The position numbers and the translations under genes are program-made. Of a stretch of 64,000 bases of DNA, positions 7,769-15,785 are shown in pieces. The notes under the pieces were generated by a model, which made no database searches, was not told where the DNA came from, and saw only the letters and a program-made list of their open reading frames with translations. Source of the stretch: an uncultured Lachnospiraceae bacterium (GTDB lineage: Bacteria > Bacillota > Clostridia > Lachnospirales > Lachnospiraceae); NCBI GenBank assembly GCA_910579935.1, contig CAJTVQ010000005.1, positions 1 through 64,000 of the forward strand, written 5' to 3'. Within the stretch, counting starts at the first letter, position 1. Every line of letters begins with the position of its first letter.

Positions 7769-8608
7769 TTATTCTGCAGCCTGTTCCTCCGTCAGCACTG
7801 CCTGAATTAAAAGCCGGCATTCTTCCCGGTCACTGTAGCAAGTGGACAGGGTAAGGATTTTTGCACCTTCGGGTATCTGCGTTTCTTCCCGGAAATTTCC
7901 TTCGCACTTTCCTACATCCCCGAGATACCTTTGGACCTCGGAAGTCCGGGTGAAATCATATTCGTAGGGCAGGAGTGCGTCGGAGAAATCGGCGGCCGCA
8001 AAAATTTCATAGGTCAGTGTCTGTTCCGGTGTATATATGATCACCTGTGTGTGTTCCAAAAAGAAATCCCGGTCGGCAAAGGCATGGAGACCGCCGAACA
8101 TGGTGCCGTTCTTCATGTTATGCCCGTACAGGACGGTGACTGGATCCGTAAAATCCCGGCGGTTTACGGGCTGGGAATAAATGGCTCCGGGCAGCCCTTC
8201 GGATAGATCCGCCGTGTGGTCAAGGTAGTAATTATCATATGGGTCCTGCGCACCGCTTTTCTGTAGAACGGGATAGTCAATGGCGGTTCCCGGAATGGTG
8301 ATCCATGCATAAATATCCGGGTTTTGCGCGGCCAGCAGGTCGAAGTCAACCGCTGGTCTGCCGGATTCGTCCGTCTGCTCCGCCATTCCGGCAGCCGGGG
8401 ACGGGGACGGCTCCAAAGGCTCCGGAGCGGGAGCCGATGCGTCGCTTATGGTTGTTTGTTCTGTTCCGGTATTGTCGGTATGTCCAATATTTCCCGTATT
8501 TTCGGTATTCCCTGCTTTGCCGTCCCGGAGTCCCGCGATGAAAATAGCTGTGCTGAAGGCAAGGAGGAGAAGGGCTGTCAGGATTCTTTTCTTTTCAAAC
8601 TGCATCAT
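7769..8608 (-). CDS. srtB: Class B sortase
   Basis: This 279-residue membrane-anchored transpeptidase has an N-terminal helix (residues 9-27) and a Pro/Ser/Thr-rich stalk (30-85). The catalytic domain begins at NPDIYAWITIPGTAIDYPV. The catalytic triad is visible: His163 in LYGHNM, Cys257 in LSTCYSD and Arg265 in EECRLLIQ. DYPVLQ and NYYLDH are typical of the SrtB group. Clostridial SrtB enzymes such as that of C. difficile recognise (S/P)PxTG, which fits the SPKTG in the next gene. The start is chosen at ATG 8608, preceded by AGGAG at eight bases. The hairpin-rich leader upstream suggests transcript-level control. Confidence 0.93.
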   Translation of the reverse strand: MMQFEKKRILTALLLLAFSTAIFIAGLRDGKAGNTENTGNIGHTDNTGTEQTTISDASAPAPEPLEPSPSPAAGMAEQTDESGRPAVDFDLLAAQNPDIYAWITIPGTAIDYPVLQKSGAQDPYDNYYLDHTADLSEGLPGAIYSQPVNRRDFTDPVTVLYGHNMKNGTMFGGLHAFADRDFFLEHTQVIIYTPEQTLTYEIFAAADFSDALLPYEYDFTRTSEVQRYLGDVGKCEGNFREETQIPEGAKILTLSTCYSDREECRLLIQAVLTEEQAAE

Positions 8609-8802
8609 TTGTTATGCTCCTGTTTTCGGGTTCGCTGGCCTGCAGGAAACGTCACGGTTTCCGCTGCTTTGGGCGGAGGCTGTTTCCGGAGGCCGTTGTG
8701 CTGGTTCTTATTTTTCCGGATTTCTTCATCCGTGTTTCTTCCACTGTGTAAAAATATCCCTGGTGCAGAGCGTGTGAAGCTGCGCATCGCAGCAGGGAGG
8801 AT

Positions 8803-8866
8803 TTTTCTTTCACGGTATTGCTTTTTACGTGAAAGAAAACAGGTGCGGAAGAAACCGCACCTGTTT
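8803..8866 (-). terminator. Tandem hairpins in the sortase leader (possible attenuator)
   Basis: Hairpin A pairs AAACAGGTGCGG (8837-8848) with CCGCACCTGTTT (8855-8866) around a six-base loop. In the minus direction it is followed by a T-rich run. Hairpin B pairs 8803-8814 with 8828-8839 (CGTGAAAGAAAA arm, perfect over 12 bp). A and B share three bases, so both cannot form completely. No minus-strand gene lies directly upstream, so this belongs to the leader of the sortase operon rather than to a preceding gene. Confidence 0.5.
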
Positions 8867-9112
8867 CCGGTGCCAAAATTCCCCCTTTCTTTTTAATTAA
8901 TGTTTCAAAGTTTAGATTTAAGAAAAATAATGTAAGAATATATCACGATTATATCTTTATTTTCTTGAAAAATAAATAGTTTCCTGCTAATTTTTTCGTA
9001 AAAGTATTTTCCGTAACCGTAAAGGTAACTGAACGGTTATTTTCTTCCTGCAAAACACAGTTTGAACAGCTGTTTTATGAATTTAGGGGTAGGAAGTCGG
9101 GAGTGGAATTGA
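8867..9112. other. AT-rich intergenic region
   Basis: Divergent region between the sortase leader and the acetyltransferase locus. It holds one copy of a recurring intergenic motif at 9024-9040 (GGTAACTGAACGGTTAT). I see no gene and no convincing minus-strand promoter by eye, although the sortase operon promoter should lie here. Confidence 0.5.
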
Positions 9113-9118
9113 TATAAT
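9111..9118 (+). promoter_or_regulatory. Extended -10 promoter
   Basis: TTGATATAAT (TG-N-TATAAT at 9110-9118) has the same form as the element before the P-loop kinase at 3142. It lies 40 bases upstream of the acetyltransferase remnant. Confidence 0.45.
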
Positions 9119-9157
9119 TAGAAAAATGCAGAGATTACGATTTGGGAGGCAGGGAAA

Positions 9158-9258
9158 ATGACAATTGTACAGATAGATGAGGCTGAAATAAAGAAAAAGC
9201 GGTACGAAAGATTTTAGAAGCATTGCCAGTTTTCAAACATGTTCTGTCAGAGGTATAG
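9158..9258 (+). pseudogene. Remnant of a GNAT-type N-terminus
   Basis: An ATG at 9158 with GGGAGG upstream opens MTIVQIDEAEIKKK and then hits a TAG after 19 codons. A one-base shift restores AVRKILEALPVFKHVLSEV, ending at TAG 9256-9258. The pattern 'vrkILeALPeWF' is common near the N-terminus of small GNAT acetyltransferases. The rest is missing; the next gene begins six bases on and itself ends in a GNAT domain, so this may mark a deletion or fusion event. Confidence 0.45.
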
Positions 9259-9263
9259 TGTAT

Positions 9264-10325
9264 ATGCAAAAATGGATAATAAAAGATAAGATCGAAGAAT
9301 ATTTGTCGGTGTCAGAATACATAAACTGGAAGGATGCCGGCATTTTGGCAAAGGCAGAAGCCTTCAGGCAAAGATGCACGGATGAAATTTCGACGGTTAA
9401 GGCGGTTTATGAATTTGTGCGTGATGAAATAACACATTCATGGGATGCACAGGACACGCGTGTAACCAGGTCTGCCAAAGAAGTTTTGGAACAGGGCACG
9501 GGTATCTGCTGGGCAAAAGCAAATCTTCTTGCGGCACTGTTGCGTGCCTGCGGGATACCGGCCGGGATTTGTTATCAGCGTCTCACATTAGGAGATGTGC
9601 CTGAAACGGGATTTTGTATTCATGCATTAAATGCTGTTTATATAAAATCATTGGAAAGATGGATACGTTTGGATGCAAGGGGTAATAAAGCCGGCGTAGA
9701 GGCACAGTTTGATTTGGAAAAGGAAAAATTAGCTTTTCCGGTGCGTAAGGAGCTCGGGGAAGAAGATTACGGGATGGTTTATGCATACCCTTCGGATAAA
9801 CTGATGAAAGTATTGGAAGAAAGTACCGATGCACTGTATATGTATTTGCACTGTCTGCCGGACAGTATTTTTGATCATAAAAGAGCGGCGGTGCAGGATA
9901 TGGAAGAACTGGTGAGGACGAGGATCATGGTTCTCCGGGCAGCGAATAAGCTGCCGGATGAGGCGGATATGTCTGAGGTGGAACAGGAAACATATGCGTA
10001 TTATAAGTGTGCATTGGAAACGGGTGAACATATAGCATATCTGGTTTATGACAATGGAAGACTGATTGGCTCAGGCGGCGTGAGCTTTTATCAGGTTATG
10101 CCGACCTGGCATAATCCAAGCGGAAAAAAGGCCTATATCATGAATATGTATATGGCTCCTGAATACCGCAGGCAGGGAATTGCATTTCACACGTTGGATT
10201 TACTGGTAAGGGATGCAAAGGAACGGGGGGTTTCATCCATTGCTTTGGAGGCGACGGATATGGGGCGTCCATTGTACGGGAAGTACGGATTTGTAAAAAT
10301 GGAAGATGAAATGGAACTGGTATAG
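9264..10325 (+). CDS. Transglutaminase-like / GNAT acetyltransferase fusion
   Basis: This 353-residue protein has two domains normally found as separate proteins. Residues about 1-195 are transglutaminase-like, with the nucleophile region EQGTGICWAKANLLAALLRA (Cys), the His in FCIHALNAVY and the Asp in IRLDARGNKAG. Residues about 205-353 are a GNAT acetyltransferase, beginning DMEELVRTRIMVLRAANKL. The GNAT part carries the acetyl-CoA loop EYRRQGIA and ends LYGKYGFVKMEDEMEL. The frame is continuous with no sign of error at the junction. ATG 9264 is preferred over GTG 9258, because AGAGG is ten bases upstream. Cytoplasmic; substrates unknown. A transcript would come from the extended -10 at 9111. 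Confidence 0.85.
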   Translation: MQKWIIKDKIEEYLSVSEYINWKDAGILAKAEAFRQRCTDEISTVKAVYEFVRDEITHSWDAQDTRVTRSAKEVLEQGTGICWAKANLLAALLRACGIPAGICYQRLTLGDVPETGFCIHALNAVYIKSLERWIRLDARGNKAGVEAQFDLEKEKLAFPVRKELGEEDYGMVYAYPSDKLMKVLEESTDALYMYLHCLPDSIFDHKRAAVQDMEELVRTRIMVLRAANKLPDEADMSEVEQETYAYYKCALETGEHIAYLVYDNGRLIGSGGVSFYQVMPTWHNPSGKKAYIMNMYMAPEYRRQGIAFHTLDLLVRDAKERGVSSIALEATDMGRPLYGKYGFVKMEDEMELV

Positions 10326-10338
10326 CGGACAGAAAAAC

Positions 10339-10369
10339 GGCAGCACAGAACATTAAGTTCTGTGCTGCC
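10339..10369. terminator. Bidirectional terminator
   Basis: Perfect 13-bp stem (GGCAGCACAGAAC with GTTCTGTGCTGCC), loop ATTAA. In the minus direction it is followed by GTTTTTCTG, a good T-run; in the plus direction a T-run comes a few bases later. It separates the convergent fusion gene and lipoprotein gene. Confidence 0.85.
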
Positions 10370-10391
10370 CATATGCAGCTTTTTCGGTATG

Positions 10392-11522
10392 TCACAAATC
10401 ATTCCATACAACTTCTTCCTGCTGCCGTGTTACGCCGTGATCGATTCCGAGGGAGCTGCACTGATTTTTGACCGCGGCCTCCAATTCTTCATCCGTAACC
10501 CAGCGGATGCCCTGTTCTTCCCGGCACCGGTCGATGTAATTCATGTACCGTGCTTTTTCGTCTTCCGAACATTCGTCTATATAATATTGATAGTACTTTT
10601 CGTCTCCGATGGAATAGATGGATATGGTCCAGTCAGGTTCTGCGTCATCGCCGAATATCTCATAATAAGTACTGCTGCTTACAGAACTGGTCCGCTGTCC
10701 GGACAAAAATTCTGCACTGTAAATATCTGTGATCTTACCGTTTGAAAGGATGACAGACAATTCGGCCTGGTGATCGTCGGCGCCACTGGAACCGGCGCTT
10801 ATCAGTGTTCCGTTTATATATTCCGTGGCCGTGCTTCTTGCCCAGCATTCATATCCGTCTGTTATATATAACCGGTCGTTATCTTTGGTGACGACAAATA
10901 CCGCATAACTGTCGTCATTGTCCGAATAAATGTTCAGACCGACGAGTTTAACCAGCAGATTTTTGGCTTTTCCGTCCGCGCTGTCCGGACATTTTATATA
11001 AGCGTACTGCATATGATCGCAGGTGGTTTTGGACGTATATTCCGGATTCAGATAATATTTGGAGATGTATTCTTTTAATTCTGCCAGGGTAAAGGAACCG
11101 CCTTTTTCTAAAACCGGAATGCCGTAAACATTTTCCGGATAATCCTCGCTGACAGTGACCGGAATGCCGTTATTTAGAAACTGTTCGTACAGGCTTTGGG
11201 CATCGGCGGTTGTTTCCGGTGTGTTTTCGGCAGCCGTTTGCGGATCGATTTCTTTTGCGGGTTCGTTTTTTGCGGATTCATTTTCTGCCGGTTCATTTTC
11301 TGCCGGTTCATTTTCTGCCGGTTTGATTTCCGTGGGTTCATTTACCGCAGGGACGTCTGTTATGGCCTCCGCCGCTGTTGCCTCGGGAGAGGGAACGATG
11401 CTTTCAATGGTTTGTCCCTCCATGGGGTTTTCCTTCGCCGTGCATCCGGACAAAACCATTCCGATGCAGGATATGGTCAGCAGACCTGTGACTGCTGTTT
11501 TCTGTTTTTGATTCTTTTCCAT
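10392..11522 (-). CDS. Putative lipoprotein with PAENE repeats
   Basis: This 376-residue predicted lipoprotein begins MEKNQKQKTAVTGLLTISCIGMVLSGC, where LSGC is the lipobox. A low-complexity linker follows, with about five PAENE-like pentapeptides (about residues 60-95). The folded C-terminal part has no family I recognise; it is rich in Tyr, Asp and Ser and contains a segment resembling 'VFVVTKDNDRLYITDG'. I start it at ATG 11522, where AGGAAA lies six bases upstream, rather than at an upstream in-frame ATG that would add 30 residues before the signal peptide. It probably sits on the outer face of the membrane. Monocistronic, with the shared terminator at 10339. Confidence 0.75.
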   Translation of the reverse strand: MEKNQKQKTAVTGLLTISCIGMVLSGCTAKENPMEGQTIESIVPSPEATAAEAITDVPAVNEPTEIKPAENEPAENEPAENESAKNEPAKEIDPQTAAENTPETTADAQSLYEQFLNNGIPVTVSEDYPENVYGIPVLEKGGSFTLAELKEYISKYYLNPEYTSKTTCDHMQYAYIKCPDSADGKAKNLLVKLVGLNIYSDNDDSYAVFVVTKDNDRLYITDGYECWARSTATEYINGTLISAGSSGADDHQAELSVILSNGKITDIYSAEFLSGQRTSSVSSSTYYEIFGDDAEPDWTISIYSIGDEKYYQYYIDECSEDEKARYMNYIDRCREEQGIRWVTDEELEAAVKNQCSSLGIDHGVTRQQEEVVWNDL

Positions 11523-11871
11523 AAATTTCCTCATTTCTGCGCTGCTTTTTGTGTATTTAGGGTATGTGTCTGTCGTCCTTTGTGAGGAACAGATCCTGAT
11601 TAAGTATAGCATGGACAGGATGGAGATGGTATTCCATATTGGTAAAATTTACGGAAATCAATGTCCGGTTTCTGCCTGCGGCGAATGGAAAACCAAAGGC
11701 GGATATGGCAAAATTAAGAACAGCCTGAATGATGACAGCCTGGTGTCGTGTTAGATGTGGTATGATGATTTGGTTACAGAAGCTATTTTAAGGGACATGC
11801 CGGTACTCCATCCGGTCAGAAATTGGAGTATCAGAGAGGTGTGGTCCATAATTCGGGAAAAGGAGTACAGG

Positions 11872-12279
11872 ATGCGCTATACATGGATGGATGATTATTT
11901 ACTGCAAAAAAAGGCTGTGACAAAGGATTTGCAGCCGAGCTGGAACTGGATACGCTATCAGATCGGCGGGAAGATGTTCGCGGCGATTTGTCTGAGCGAA
12001 AAGAATGAGCCGTATTATATTAATCTGAAGCTGGAACCAATGGAAGGGGAATTCTTACGGAGTCAGTACGCAGATATTGTTCCGGGCTATTATTCCAATA
12101 AAGTTCATTGGAATTCCGTGAAACCGGATGGGGAAGTGCCGGACGATCTGCTGAAGGATTTGCTGGATAAATCATATGAGCTTGTACTGAAAGGCTTCAG
12201 CAAGAAGAAGCAGCGGGAGATACTGGGTCCGGATAGCCGTGATGCAGAAAAAGGAGACAGGCATAGTGAGAAAAACTAA
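11872..12279 (+). CDS. MmcQ/YjbR family protein
   Basis: This 135-residue protein belongs to the YjbR/MmcQ group (COG2315), small CyaY-like DNA-binding-like folds. Diagnostic features are MDDYLL near the start, WNWIRYQIGGKMFAA, a strand INLKLEP and then the conserved IVPGYYSNKVHWNSV and DLLDKSYELVLKGF. The frame is open back to an ATG at 11755, but that codon has no ribosome site. ATG 11872 has AAGGAG seven bases upstream and matches the family N-terminus, so I use it. Its 3' end overlaps the next gene, suggesting coupled translation. The family's cellular role is unknown. Confidence 0.8.
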   Translation: MRYTWMDDYLLQKKAVTKDLQPSWNWIRYQIGGKMFAAICLSEKNEPYYINLKLEPMEGEFLRSQYADIVPGYYSNKVHWNSVKPDGEVPDDLLKDLLDKSYELVLKGFSKKKQREILGPDSRDAEKGDRHSEKN

Positions 12280-12907
12280 TTATTTTGTGGAAGGATTGCA
12301 GGACGCCGGAAAATCTACTTTTGTGCGTCTGCTTTCCGAACAATTAAAGGATTATCAGGTATTCCATGAAGGGGATTACTCTCCGGTGGAACTGGAATGG
12401 TGCGCCCGGGTTACGAAAGGGCAGTATGCCCGTGTACTGAAGGAGTATTCGTTACTGGCGGAAGAAATCAGGAAAAAAACAGCCGTGGAGGGAAATTGCC
12501 GGATTATCCGTTACACACAGATATTGGCAGAGATTCCGGATTTTTATAAAGATATGGAAAGATATGAAATATATAACGGAAATCTGGACAGGGAATCTTT
12601 TGAACACGTGATCTTGGAACGTTTTGGAAATTGGAACGGGGAAGGGCAGATTTTTGAATGTTCCATCTTTCAGAATATCATTACAAACCAAATGTTATAT
12701 TTGATGATGACAGAGGAAGAAATTCTGTATTTTTATAAGAAGCTGAAGGATGTTCTTGCCCATAAGCGGTATCGGATCATAATATCCGATACCGCTTATG
12801 CCGTGGAAAACGCAGTGGCGGAATTGAAAGCGGCGGCCACCGGAATCATTGGAAGCAATGAGGAGGACGGAGTTGCCGAATGGCTGGCGGAACATGTTTT
12901 TATGTAA
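12266..12907 (+). CDS. P-loop NTPase
   Basis: The protein starts MRKTNYFVEGLQDAGKSTFVRLL at GTG 12266, with AAGGAGA upstream; two in-frame ATGs at 12239/12242 would add nine residues. The Walker A motif is GLQDAGKST at residues about 9-17. The order and length (213 residues) resemble thymidylate-kinase-like or small clostridial P-loop kinases, and a late strand IIISDTAYA fits the core sheet. Substrate unknown. It overlaps the YjbR-like gene by 14 bases, so the two are co-translated. An unusual perfect inverted repeat lies inside it at 12761-12800. Confidence 0.7.
   Translation: MRKTNYFVEGLQDAGKSTFVRLLSEQLKDYQVFHEGDYSPVELEWCARVTKGQYARVLKEYSLLAEEIRKKTAVEGNCRIIRYTQILAEIPDFYKDMERYEIYNGNLDRESFEHVILERFGNWNGEGQIFECSIFQNIITNQMLYLMMTEEEILYFYKKLKDVLAHKRYRIIISDTAYAVENAVAELKAAATGIIGSNEEDGVAEWLAEHVFM
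12761..12800. repeat. Perfect 17-bp inverted repeat inside a coding region
   Basis: CATAAGCGGTATCGGAT (12761-12777) is followed by a six-base loop (CATAAT) and then its exact reverse complement (12784-12800). It lies wholly inside the P-loop NTPase reading frame, about 107 bases before its stop. There is no T-run, so it is not an ordinary terminator. Confidence 0.9.
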
Positions 12908-12930
12908 CAGAAAATTCTTTGGGGGAATAC

Positions 12931-12959
12931 TTGTATAAAAAAATCATGTATATTATAAT
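12931..12959 (+). promoter_or_regulatory. Promoter for the MMPL-GLUG operon
   Basis: TTGTAT (12931-12936) and TATAAT (12954-12959) with a 17-base spacer, 328 bases upstream of the MMPL start. Confidence 0.7.
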
Positions 12960-13286
12960 GTCCCATGGCAGATTTTATTTTGCAAAAACAAAAGACTCCG
13001 GCAGTTGAATATCGTACCATATTGCATAACAAAAACTTTCATATACAGAACATAAGGAATTGTCAGAAAGGCGGACAAAGAGCCGCCGAAGCAGCTGATG
13101 GCGGTATGGTATGTAAGGATGCGGTTAGGCAGGATGGTACGGTATCTGACTGCAGGAGTTATTTTGTTATGCGCAGGGGCACAGGAAGAAATTTGCAGCT
13201 TTGCCACATGCGTCCTGTGCGGCGGACAGGGAGAAAGAACCTTTTCTGCCTGACAGGGATATTATTTGGGATGGAGGAGTGATAAC
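12960..13286 (+). other. Long 5' leader without a recognised gene
   Basis: About 325 bases between the promoter and the MMPL ribosome site. A 105-codon frame crosses it, but it has no ribosome site, no recognisable composition and overlaps the MMPL start, so I treat it as noncoding. No known riboswitch pattern is visible to me. Confidence 0.5.
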
Positions 13287-15785
13287 ATGGCAGCACAACC
13301 AAAGACCGGAAAGGAAGATGGCGGATTCATGGTCAAAGTCGCCACATTCATTGTGGACAGACGGAATTTATTTTTCCTGTTATTTGGCATCGCCCTTATA
13401 TTTTCGGTGGTGTCAATGAACTGGGTGAAGGTGGAAAACGCAATGTCGGCCTACCTTCCGGATACGACCGAGACCCGTCAGGGACTGGACCGGATGGAGG
13501 AACAGTTTATTACATACGGCACGGCCAAAATAATGGTAACGAATATTCCGTATGCGGAGGCTGAGCAGATCGCAGACCGGATCGGGGAACTGGATACGGT
13601 CATTATGCTGGCTTTTGACAGTTCGGCGGAGCATTATAACAATTTCTCAGCATTGTATGATGTGACGTTCGGATATGAGGAAACGGACGACAGGGCATTG
13701 GAAGCATTGGACGATATAGAAGCGATGCTGGAAGGATATGACATTTATGTATCGACATCCATGGGAGATGCCTCTGCAGAGCAGATTGCAAGCGAAATGC
13801 AGGTCATCAGTGTGCTTGTGGCAATCGTAGTGGTTTCCGTACTGCTGCTGACTTCGGAAACGTGGGCGGAAGTTCCGGTGCTGCTGCTGACGTTTTGTGC
13901 GGCAGCCCTGATCACCAAAGGGACGAATTTCATGATGGGAACCATTTCCTTTGTGTCAAACTCGGTAACCATCGTGCTGCAGCTGGCATTGTCTATTGAC
14001 TATGCGGTCATTTTCTGCAACCGTTATAAAGAAGAGCATAAGAAACTGTCTGCCAGGGAGGCGGATATCATAGCACTGAGCAAAGCGATACCGGAAATCT
14101 CTTCCAGTTCGCTGACCACGGTCGGCGGTCTGATCGCCATGATGTTCATGCAGTTCGGCATTGGCAGCGATATGGCGCTCTGCCTGATCCGTGCGATCGT
14201 CTTAAGCCTTTTGGCGGTATTTCTGCTGATGCCGGGGCTTATCATGCTTTTCGGCAATGCGATGGATAAGACAAAGCACAAGAACTTCATTCCGAAGATT
14301 CCGTTTGTCGGAAAATTTGCGTTTGCCACAAAACATATTATGCCGCCTCTGTTTCTGGTATTAATTATTGCGGCATATATCATATCATCCAGATGCCCTT
14401 ACGTATATGGATATACGATGCTCGAAACACCCGTGCAGAGCGACGCCATGATAGTGGACGAGATGATAACGGAAAGTTTCGGGGATTCCAATATGGTAGC
14501 GCTGGTCGTTCCGGCAGGTAATTATGAAAAAGAAAAGAAACTGCTGGCGGAACTGGATGCAAGGGAAGAAATCGATCACACCATGGGTCTTGCAAATACT
14601 GAGGCAATGGATGGCTACATGCTGACGGATAAGCTGACGGCCAGGGATTTTTCGGAACTGCTGGAACTGGATTATGAAATTGCGGAAGTGCTTTACATGG
14701 CCTATGCGGTCAACGATGAAAACTATGCGAAGATCATCAACGGCCTTTCGACTTACAGTGTGCCCCTGATCGACATGTTCATGTTTCTGTATGATGAGGT
14801 GGACGAAGGGTATGTCACGCTGGATGATGATATGATGGATACGCTGGAAGAGGCGCATACCAAGATGCAGATAGCGCTGGACCAGCTGCAGGGAGAAGAA
14901 TACAGCCGTATGCTGGTGTATCTGAATCTGCCGGAAGAGGGGGACGAGACGTTTGCCTTTCTGGATGAGATGCATCAGATCGCGGGCCGGTATTATGAGG
15001 GTTCCATTCTGATCCCCGGTGAGGCGACCAGCCAGTACGACCTTTACAAAACGTTCCAGCGGGATAATACGGTCGTCAATGTGGTTTCCATTCTGGCGGT
15101 GCTGGTGGTGCTGCTGTTTACCTTTATGTCTGCCGGTATGCCGGTGCTGCTGATTATGGTGATTCAGGGGGTTATCTGGATTAACTTTTCCGTTCCGGCG
15201 GTCCAGCAGAAAAACGTGTTTTTTATGAGTTACCTGATCGTAAGCTCCATACAGATGGGCGCCAATATTGACTATGCGATCGTTATTTCCGGACGTTTTA
15301 TGGAATTGAAGGAGAAGATGTCCAAAAAGGATGCGATCATAGAGACCATGAACTTTGCGTTCCCCACAATAGTGACCTCCGGCTCCATGCTTGCCCTTGC
15401 GGGAATCCTGATTGGGCAGATGTCCTCGGACGGCGCAATCTGCGGTATCGGCCAGTGCCTGGGGCGGGGAACCATTATGTCCATTGTCATCGTTATGTTT
15501 GTCCTGCCGCAGATTCTGCTGCTGGGTGAAAAAATCATTGACAAGACTTCTTTTGCCGTATCGATACCGCTGAAACTGGAGAAGACTTCCGGTCTTATGA
15601 GAGTGGATGGTCTGGTACAGGGACAGATCAACGGTATGGTCATCGGAGAGATGCACGGCTTTGTGCGCGGGGATGCCAATCTGTTTGTGAACATGGGAAA
15701 AATGGAAACAAGAGAAGATGATGGCAGCGATCTGGCCTTGTTAATGCAGAAGGAAAAGGAGGACAGGGAAGAAAATGAAGCATAA
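13287..15785 (+). CDS. MMPL-family (RND superfamily) transporter
   Basis: This 832-residue membrane protein has the classic MMPL duplication. Each half has one N-terminal helix (first: NLFFLLFGIALIFSVVSM), an extracellular domain (about residues 50-170 and 390-600) and a five-helix bundle. The paired signatures LALSIDYAVIFCNRYKEEHK and QMGANIDYAIVISGRFMELK carry the SIDYA/NIDYA motif expected for proton coupling. MMPL proteins export lipids or envelope components. The start at ATG 13287 is chosen for GGAGGAG eight bases before it. The C-terminal tail is hydrophilic and rich in charged residues. Its last 11 bases overlap the start of the GLUG protein gene, so the two products are likely made together and act together at the cell surface. 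Confidence 0.92.
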   Translation: MAAQPKTGKEDGGFMVKVATFIVDRRNLFFLLFGIALIFSVVSMNWVKVENAMSAYLPDTTETRQGLDRMEEQFITYGTAKIMVTNIPYAEAEQIADRIGELDTVIMLAFDSSAEHYNNFSALYDVTFGYEETDDRALEALDDIEAMLEGYDIYVSTSMGDASAEQIASEMQVISVLVAIVVVSVLLLTSETWAEVPVLLLTFCAAALITKGTNFMMGTISFVSNSVTIVLQLALSIDYAVIFCNRYKEEHKKLSAREADIIALSKAIPEISSSSLTTVGGLIAMMFMQFGIGSDMALCLIRAIVLSLLAVFLLMPGLIMLFGNAMDKTKHKNFIPKIPFVGKFAFATKHIMPPLFLVLIIAAYIISSRCPYVYGYTMLETPVQSDAMIVDEMITESFGDSNMVALVVPAGNYEKEKKLLAELDAREEIDHTMGLANTEAMDGYMLTDKLTARDFSELLELDYEIAEVLYMAYAVNDENYAKIINGLSTYSVPLIDMFMFLYDEVDEGYVTLDDDMMDTLEEAHTKMQIALDQLQGEEYSRMLVYLNLPEEGDETFAFLDEMHQIAGRYYEGSILIPGEATSQYDLYKTFQRDNTVVNVVSILAVLVVLLFTFMSAGMPVLLIMVIQGVIWINFSVPAVQQKNVFFMSYLIVSSIQMGANIDYAIVISGRFMELKEKMSKKDAIIETMNFAFPTIVTSGSMLALAGILIGQMSSDGAICGIGQCLGRGTIMSIVIVMFVLPQILLLGEKIIDKTSFAVSIPLKLEKTSGLMRVDGLVQGQINGMVIGEMHGFVRGDANLFVNMGKMETREDDGSDLALLMQKEKEDREENEA

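Noticed and set aside
12965..13282. Possible 105-codon gene before the MMPL gene
   Set aside because: No ribosome site, no family, and it overlaps the MMPL start; read as leader.
14385..15656. Long minus-strand open frame inside the MMPL gene
   Set aside because: Antisense to conserved MMPL motifs; rich in His and Arg as expected for a shadow of this codon usage.
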